Assembly: GCA_021803325.1 (NCBI GenBank) | Contig: JAJZLP010000182.1 | Span: forward strand, 15,603 to 48,455 | Reading direction: 5' to 3' | DNA: 32,853 nt | Source of the DNA: Actinomycetes bacterium | GTDB lineage: Bacteria; Actinomycetota; Acidimicrobiia; Acidimicrobiales; UBA8190 | Part shown: positions 30,283-32,853 of the stretch, one piece after another | Position numbering within the stretch: the first letter of the stretch is position 1 | Layout: each line of letters starts with the position of its first letter | The notes under the pieces: generated by a model | The model's database searches: none | Seen by the model: only the letters and a program-made list of their open reading frames with translations | What the model was told of the DNA's origin: nothing | Position numbers and translations under genes: made by a program

Positions 30283-30443
30283 ATGGAGCAAAGCAAGCGC
30301 CGCGTCCGTCGGTCGCACACCCCGGAGCCCAGGTCGCAGAACGTGGACCGGTGTCGAGCCGGCGACCGGTCGAGCCCGAGGTGGCCCGGGACTGCGACCT
30401 GACGGAGTCGGCAGTACGCAGGTTGGTGGCCGAGGCCGAGTGA
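30283..30443 (+). pseudogene. Remnant of an IS3-type transposase OrfA (HTH part)
   Basis: From ATG 30283 one frame reads MEQSKRRVRRSHTPE and DRCRAGDRS, then near 30370 the similarity moves to another frame reading PEVARDCDLTESAVRRLVAEAE and ending at 30443. Joined, this is the N-terminal helix-turn-helix of IS3/IS911-type OrfA proteins. The frameshift and the absence of the rest of the element mark it as a decayed fragment. It occupies the gap between the GGDEF operon and the fic gene. Confidence 0.7.
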
Positions 30444-30460
30444 GAGGATCCGATCCCGGA

Positions 30461-31624
30461 CTACAGGCCGGGTGGGGAGGGCTGCGTCCCTGTCGGATAG
30501 GGGCTGTCGTCGGTGGGTTCCGGCCGGCGAGTCCGGATGGCGTCCCAGACCTGGCGGAGATCCTTGGTCGGCACGTACACACGTCCGCGTTTTTCGCCCT
30601 GCGCCTCGACGAGCCCGGCTTCGGCCAACGCCCGCAGGTCTCTGGTGGCGGTGGCGTCGGTGAGGTCTTCGCCGAGGGTGGACTTCGTGACCTTGATGTA
30701 GAGCGACCGGCGGAGCCGCCAGCCGCGTGCCGCGTCGCAGAGCGCTCCGACGCATCGGGGCGGCAGCCGGTGCCGGCCGGCGAGTTGCTCGCACCGGTCC
30801 CACAGCTCTTCGGTCTCGCGGATGCGACGCAGGACGGTCCGGGCTTGGCGGAAATGGGCGGTCAGACAGAACTCGATCCACGGCCGGGTGCTGCGATCCG
30901 GGCTCCAGTGTCCTTGGGCGACCTCGGCGAGGACCGAGTAGTAGGCGCTGGTGTGTCGGCCGAGGTATTCCTCGATGCTGGCGAACTCGGGGGAGACGAT
31001 GCCTTCTCCGGCGAGGACCAGCGACTGCAGGCAGCGGGCCATCCTCCCGTTCCCGTCGGAGAACGGGTGGATGAGGGCCAGGTTCAGGTGGGCCATGGTC
31101 GCCCGTACCAGCGGCGTCCCTTCTTGGGCCTGCAGTGTCCCGATGAGCTCGCCGATCAGCGGCTCGACCAATTCCCTATCCGGGGCGGTGTAGACGACAT
31201 GTCCGTCCTGGTTCTCGATCCAGATCGCCCCTGGCCGCCACTGCCCTGGGTTCTTGGTCAGGTCATGCCTGAGCATCATGAACTGCAGCGACGTGAGGAG
31301 CGTGTCGTCGATCCGGACTGGTTGGCGGGCTAGCTGCAGCACGTAGGTCATGGCGTCCCGGTAGCCGGCGACGGCCAGCCGGGTCTCCTCGTTGACCTCG
31401 ACGGGTTCCTCGCCCTCGACGATGGCGGCGACGTCCTCGACGCTGGCGTGGTAGCCCTCGATCGAGTTGGAACCCTGCACGGCACGGGCCAGGGCGGTGC
31501 GTCGCAGCGACCCGTACCAGCGACGCGGCTCACCGAGGAAGTGGTGAAGCTCGCCGCGCAACTCGTCGATCATCGCCAGGGCCGCCACGTCGACGTCCCG
31601 CAGGTCGGCCGGCCGGTAGATCAT
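30461..31624 (-). CDS. Fic-family AMP-transferase, class II (self-inhibited), with C-terminal winged helix
   Basis: 387 aa. The Fic motif HPFSDGNGRMAR (186-197) is complete, including the catalytic His, so it should transfer AMP to Ser/Thr/Tyr of a target. The N-terminal inhibitory motif SNSIEG (52-57, S-x3-E-G) classes it as self-inhibited. The C-terminal 110 residues look like a winged helix (TKSTLGEDLTDATATRDLRA to GRVYVPTKDLRQ), common in chromosomal Fic proteins. No separate antitoxin gene is needed. ATG 31624 lies 7 nt after TATGCT, suggesting a leaderless transcript; ATG 31636 would start inside that -10. Confidence 0.92.
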   Translation of the reverse strand: MIYRPADLRDVDVAALAMIDELRGELHHFLGEPRRWYGSLRRTALARAVQGSNSIEGYHASVEDVAAIVEGEEPVEVNEETRLAVAGYRDAMTYVLQLARQPVRIDDTLLTSLQFMMLRHDLTKNPGQWRPGAIWIENQDGHVVYTAPDRELVEPLIGELIGTLQAQEGTPLVRATMAHLNLALIHPFSDGNGRMARCLQSLVLAGEGIVSPEFASIEEYLGRHTSAYYSVLAEVAQGHWSPDRSTRPWIEFCLTAHFRQARTVLRRIRETEELWDRCEQLAGRHRLPPRCVGALCDAARGWRLRRSLYIKVTKSTLGEDLTDATATRDLRALAEAGLVEAQGEKRGRVYVPTKDLRQVWDAIRTRRPEPTDDSPYPTGTQPSPPGL

Positions 31625-31661
31625 GACCCAAAGCATACCGCCATACGATCACTGCTGATCG
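31625..31661 (-). promoter_or_regulatory. fic promoter with palindromic site
   Basis: TATGCT (31637-31632, minus strand) ends 7 nt before ATG 31624. The palindrome CGATCA-CTGC-TGATCG (31646-31661) overlaps the expected -35 position and may bind a repressor, possibly the winged helix of Fic itself. Confidence 0.45.
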
Positions 31662-31873
31662 ATAATTAACTTGCAGCCATGATCCGAAGATGCACGGTAT
31701 TGATCACGTTGGGCCGATCGGGCCAGCGCGACGACCTCGCCTGGCCGCCCCCATCGCCCCGCCGGGCGAGCACCGACGTGCAAGAGGTCGGATCGCAGCC
31801 AGATGAACGCCGCCGACGCATTCACGACCTCCCCTGGGCTTCCCCGGGAACCGATCGCGCCGCGGCGCAGTCG

Positions 31874-32047
31874 ATGCTCGTGCCTATCTCCACCTGGGAG
31901 AAGCTGCTTGCCCACGCCGAGGACCAGTTGGACCTCGATCTCGCCCGGCGGCGCCTCGGCGATCGCCGCCCGTGGCTGAGCGAAGAGGACCTCGACGCAG
32001 CTGTGGTCAGCGCGATGGAGAAGGCTTCCGGGCGAGAGCTGGCCTGA
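31874..32047 (+). CDS. Antitoxin-like fragment (Phd/YefM C-terminal half)
   Basis: 57 aa from ATG 31874. MLVPISTWEKLLAHAEDQLD, then DLARRRLG and EEDLDAAVVSAMEKA resemble the toxin-binding C-terminal half of Phd/YefM-type antitoxins. The frame is open back to ATG 31679, but that upstream translation (31679-31873) is not antitoxin-like and no DNA-binding domain is seen, so the gene may be truncated. The stop overlaps the next ATG (TGATG), the usual antitoxin-toxin order. Confidence 0.5.
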   Translation: MLVPISTWEKLLAHAEDQLDLDLARRRLGDRRPWLSEEDLDAAVVSAMEKASGRELA

Positions 32048-32391
32048 TGCGGCGGGCGACGCCAGGCCGCTACCGGCTGCTCGCCCATCCTGCGCTACCC
32101 GGTGATATGGCAGCGCTCGCGGCCTACGGCCCGCAGGCGAGGATCGCCGCCCGCACCGCGCTAGACGACCTCACGTACGGGCGGGTGACTGGCAAGCAGC
32201 TCGGAACCCGACATGTCAGCGGCGAAGCCAGCCGAGCAGGCCGCGTGAGGTGCGCCCCTCGGATGGAGCGCTTCGGTCGGCAGGTCGGCTGCGGCACTGG
32301 CAGCGGTCCGCCTCGGGCACGTGCCTCAGCACCTGCTCCACGTGGAGGCCGCAGCCTCGCCAGTCCGGGCGGTGGCACGTACGGCACCTGA
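32047..32391 (+). pseudogene. RelE/ParE-type toxin, truncated
   Basis: The first 59 residues (GRYRLLAHPALPGDMAALAA, then ARTALDDLTYGRVTGKQLG and RHVSG) match the N-terminal half of RelE-type plasmid-stabilisation toxins. After about 32220 the frame continues with unrelated Arg/Gly-rich sequence to 32391. Exactly there the antisense Cys-rich gene ends (32216), so the second half, which normally carries the catalytic residues and the core strands, has been replaced. Probably inactive. Confidence 0.6.
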
Positions 32392-32404
32392 TCGCTCTAC
32401 ACAT
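32216..32404 (-). CDS. Cys-rich zinc-ribbon-like mini-protein
   Basis: 62 aa. The spacing MCRAIRCRTCHRPDWRGCG, then HVEQVLRHVPEADRCQC is a compact metal-binding pattern (CxxC, Cys before Gly-Leu-His, CxC) that I associate, from memory and without a named family, with small actinobacterial proteins starting M-C-x-x-I-x-C-x-x-C. The last 20 residues are low-complexity. ATG 32404 lies inside the palindrome ATACCC-N4-GGGTAT, and the -10-like TACCCT ends 7 nt before it, so a CsoR-type repressor would directly block a leaderless start. It is antisense to the tail of the truncated toxin. Confidence 0.65.
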   Translation of the reverse strand: MCRAIRCRTCHRPDWRGCGLHVEQVLRHVPEADRCQCRSRPADRSAPSEGRTSRGLLGWLRR

Positions 32405-32418
32405 ACCCGTAAGGGTAT
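32403..32418. promoter_or_regulatory. CsoR-like operator overlapping the start of the Cys-rich gene
   Basis: ATACCC-GTAA-GGGTAT, a perfect 6+6 palindrome, same geometry as the site before trx (22383-22396). It covers the probable -10 (TACCCT, 32417-32412) and the first two bases of the minus-strand ATG. The remaining 32405-32622 stretch shows no gene. Confidence 0.55.
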
Positions 32419-32622
32419 CCGGCGCTGCCCGACCTGCTGCCTGGTGCTCGCGTGGTGGAGATCTCCGCCTGCGGGGAGCTCCCGTACGTCGAGAACCCGA
32501 CGTGTGGATCGCTGTGGTGCGCCAGTTCGTTCCGGAGGTCGCTGCCTGGTCATGGCGCCGACGGGCCGGAGGTCGGGGCCTGGCGGTGCGGCGAGCCGAC
32601 GGCCCGCCGCACCGGCCCCGGG

Positions 32623-32853
32623 TCAGGCTGACAGTGTCTGCTGGTCCGGTCGGGACACGACCTGGATGCGCCGCGGCTTGGCGTGGTCGGCAACAGGTAT
32701 GACCAGGGTGAGCACGCCGGCCTCGTACTCGGCTTCGATGTGCTCGGTGTCGAGGTTGTTGCCGAGGAAGACCTGCCGGCTGAAGATCCCGTAGGGGCGC
32801 TCGGCCACCACCGTTTCCACTCCATCGGTGGCGATGGGAGCCGGGCGCTCGGC
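32623..32853 (-). CDS. Hsp20/alpha-crystallin family small heat shock protein (3' part)
   Basis: The frame is open from the window edge to TGA at 32623, giving the last 76 residues. The alpha-crystallin strand pattern is clear: [18 protein letters not shown], then [20 protein letters not shown] with the conserved G-V-L-T-L, and [11 protein letters not shown]. It is an ATP-independent holdase chaperone in the family. The IxI/V-type end is replaced by a short polar tail. The start is outside the window. Confidence 0.9.
   Translation of the reverse strand, partial: AERPAPIATDGVETVVAERPYGIFSRQVFLGNNLDTEHIEAEYEAGVLTLVIPVADHAKPRRIQVVSRPDQQTLSA

Noticed and set aside
29589..30443. Plus-strand ORF of 284 codons antisense to the GGDEF gene
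   Set aside because: Only the last 22 codons look like a protein, and these belong to the frameshifted transposase fragment.
31679..31873. N-terminal half of the antitoxin from ATG 31679
   Set aside because: The translation is Arg/Pro-rich and has no Phd/YefM DNA-binding pattern, so the start was set at ATG 31874.
32419..32622. Possible plus-strand gene after the second palindrome
   Set aside because: The open frames there have no start signal and give low-complexity Arg-rich translations antisense to the Hsp20 end.

Overview
The window is very GC-rich DNA, probably from an actinobacterium. I infer the class Acidimicrobiia or a relative, without a phylogenetic marker to prove it. The pointers are a monoderm-style Tad locus without a secretin, an actinobacterial-type WS/DGAT acyltransferase, a SigE-like ECF factor, an SSB without the acidic tip, and several transcripts that look leaderless (TANNNT followed 6-7 nt later by the start codon).

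Layout. 1-951: non-coding, with a possible promoter. 952-6247: five tightly overlapping genes for Tad/Flp pilus assembly (SAF/CpaB-like, CpaE/TadZ-like, CpaF/TadA, TadB, TadC). 6371-7055: a hicAB toxin-antitoxin operon on the minus strand, inserted between the two halves of the Tad locus. 7420-12632: second Tad half (mini-ORF, small pilin, two TadE-like pseudopilins, a TadG-like protein and a 1176-aa membrane protein joining LysM to a BTAD/SARP-type regulatory domain). 13079-13902: a paralogous-type ssb and a small unknown gene. 13853-17067: msrB, a TetR regulator and a DHA2 drug exporter on the minus strand; the exporter is preceded by a 10-residue leader peptide and a TGACA-N12-TGTCA operator. 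17178-21195: an SDR with an altered active site, a thiolase and a glutamate decarboxylase. 21407-22396: DUF302 and thioredoxin behind a CsoR-family-like palindrome. 22556-24533: an ECF sigma factor and a membrane-anchored beta-propeller protein. 24488-27877: a WS/DGAT acyltransferase divergent from a membrane esterase, suggesting storage-lipid turnover. 27874-30163: a three-gene operon of diguanylate cyclase, heme-oxygenase-like ABM protein and a stand-alone cobalamin protein with the Wx9EH motif of CarH photoreceptors. 30283-32404: an IS3-type remnant, a class II Fic protein, a truncated toxin-antitoxin pair and a Cys-rich mini-protein with a second CsoR-like site. 32623-end: the 3' part of an Hsp20 gene.

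Three themes stand out. First, GTGA/ATGA/TTGA stop-start overlaps link almost every gene of the Tad and light/c-di-GMP operons. Second, minisatellites occur throughout, mostly with unit lengths divisible by three (12, 15, 18, 24, 30, 36, 42, 60 bp), both inside genes and between them. Third, the best candidates for undescribed biology are the cobalamin/GGDEF operon, the leader peptide in front of the exporter, and the LysM-BTAD fusion closing the pilus operon.
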